Made by a program: the position numbers and the translations under genes
DNA from: Ostrinia nubilalis
Lineage: Eukaryota; Arthropoda; Insecta; Lepidoptera; Crambidae
DNA length: 64,000 nt
NCBI RefSeq assembly: GCF_963855985.1
Contig: NC_087112.1
Location: 7,628,501 to 7,692,500 of the forward strand
Direction of reading: 5' to 3'
In this document: positions 63,190 through 64,000 of the stretch, piece after piece
How positions within the stretch are numbered: position 1 is the first letter of the stretch
Layout: every line of letters starts with the position of its first letter
The notes under the pieces: model-generated
Told to the model about the DNA's origin: nothing
The model's database searches: none
What the model saw: only the letters and a program-made list of their open reading frames with translations

Positions 63190-63900
63190 ATGGGTCGCCT
63201 TGTCGCCGCTCGCTTAAAGGCTCAAGATGAGCAAGTCGCTGTAGAGATGCGCTAGAATACATTTCCCACGCCTAGCAGCTTCATAGCCTATCTTAGAGAC
63301 AAACTTCTAGGCTGATTAGTTTCCTAGATCGGTGAGTCTTGCTGAAGAGACACACTAAACTAGATTCCCTGCATTTAGATTCTTCCGTAGCCACCTAGCA
63401 GACTATAATAAATAAATAAATAAATATCCTTGGACATTTTACACTGCGCTTCTAGTCCCAAACTAAGCAAAGCTTGTACTATGGGTACTAGACAACGGAT
63501 ATAAACATACTTAAATACTTTTTTTTTTGTAAATACATACATATTATACATAGAAAACACCCAGTCCAATACAAACAAATATGTTCATGCACACAAATGT
63601 TTGTACTGTGCGGGAATCGAACCCGCAACCTCCGGAATAGTAGTCCGTTTCGAACCACTACACCAAACGGCAGACAATAATAAACTCCTATGTTGTTGAG
63701 ATGCGTTCCTAGTAGTCCCCTGCTCTCTAGTCTTCCGTGTCGTTGTGGGATGCAGAAACTGCACCTGCTACGAAGCCGCTGCTGGCGTCACCCGCCCATG
63801 CGCTTAAGATTGGTAAATGACCTAGTTTTAGTGTAGGGATACACAGCCCCTCTTCTAGGATCCTGTGTCATCGTGGGATACGCTGCCCTTGGATTTCTTG
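63190..63900. repeat. Decayed copies of the exon 19 tail
   Basis: At 63210-63290 (GGCTCAAGATGAGCAAGTCG), 63330-63405 (GGTGAGTCTTGCTG...CTAGATTCCC) and 63745-63830 (TGTGGGATGC...CTGCACCTGCTACG...CGCTTAAGATTGGTAAATG), parts of exon 19 and its donor recur, interrupted by a SINE. Confidence 0.7.
63405..63676 (-). mobile_element. tRNA-derived SINE
   Basis: On the minus strand the head reads GTTTGGTGTAGTGGTT (A box) and GGTTGCGGGTTCGATTCCCG (B box). The tail contains GCTTAGTTTGGGACTAGAAG and ends in (ATTT)n. Tail fragments of the same family occur at 12590-12715 and 39676-39800. Confidence 0.85.
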
Positions 63901-64000
63901 TCTGAAGGTTATAGGAGTCGCTGTCCTCTTTTTTAGTATCCTGTGCCTACGAGACACAATGCTACTTCTAGTCTCTTTGTAACATCAATTTTGGACACGC

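Noticed and set aside
63596..63676. A tRNA gene on the minus strand
   Set aside because: A and B boxes are present but the cloverleaf is not convincing and it continues into a SINE body and tail.

Overview
The window looks like a piece of a lepidopteran (moth or butterfly) nuclear genome. It is AT-rich and intron-rich, packed with short palindromic DNA transposons and 5'-truncated non-LTR retrotransposons of types common in Lepidoptera. It carries intronless heat-shock genes whose small-HSP proteins have the lepidopteran Hsp20 layout. The species cannot be named from sequence alone.

Layout. (1) 1-3660: no recognisable host gene; one 1.05 kb foldback-like element at 2052-3105. (2) 3958-4581 (+): a small heat-shock protein with a secretory signal peptide. 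(3) 4.7-12.5 kb: a nest of DNA transposons separating it from (4) a conventional cytosolic Hsp20 at 12990-13529 (-). The two sHSP genes converge and are clear paralogues. (5) 14.1-18.6 kb: a second foldback-like element and a retroelement-type repeat expanded by internal tandem duplication. (6) 19601-23804 (+): a seven-exon gene for a 339-residue protein joining a THAP DNA-binding domain to a ZZ zinc finger. (7) 24478-25542: a third foldback-like element. (8) 25866-27974 (-): an intronless inducible-type Hsp70 with an expanded GGMP tail and an EEMD terminus. (9) 28564 to beyond the right edge (+): one very long gene, at least 19 exons and about 1,576 residues within the window. It encodes a lysine- and acid-rich low-complexity, probably nuclear protein with an RVSF-type PP1-docking motif. 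I could not name its family. All exon phases agree from exon 1 to exon 19. Its introns hold nearly all the remaining repeats.

Functionally, three heat-shock genes have TATA boxes and heat-shock elements in their short 5' regions. Hsp70 lies head-to-head with the large gene (590 bp between start codons), so the two may share regulatory DNA.

The two most unusual signals are these. First, in the large gene, partial copies of the 3' ends of exons, with their 5' splice sites, are repeated in the intron just downstream. This is extreme after exon 14 (about 15 copies over 5 kb) and weaker after exons 7, 15, 16 and 19. Second, three elements of 1.05-1.10 kb share GGGT-like ends and inverted arms made of a degenerate short word repeated many times. 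Each element uses a different word, and two have 9-bp target duplications. All calls come from reading the sequence by eye; no searches or alignments were run.
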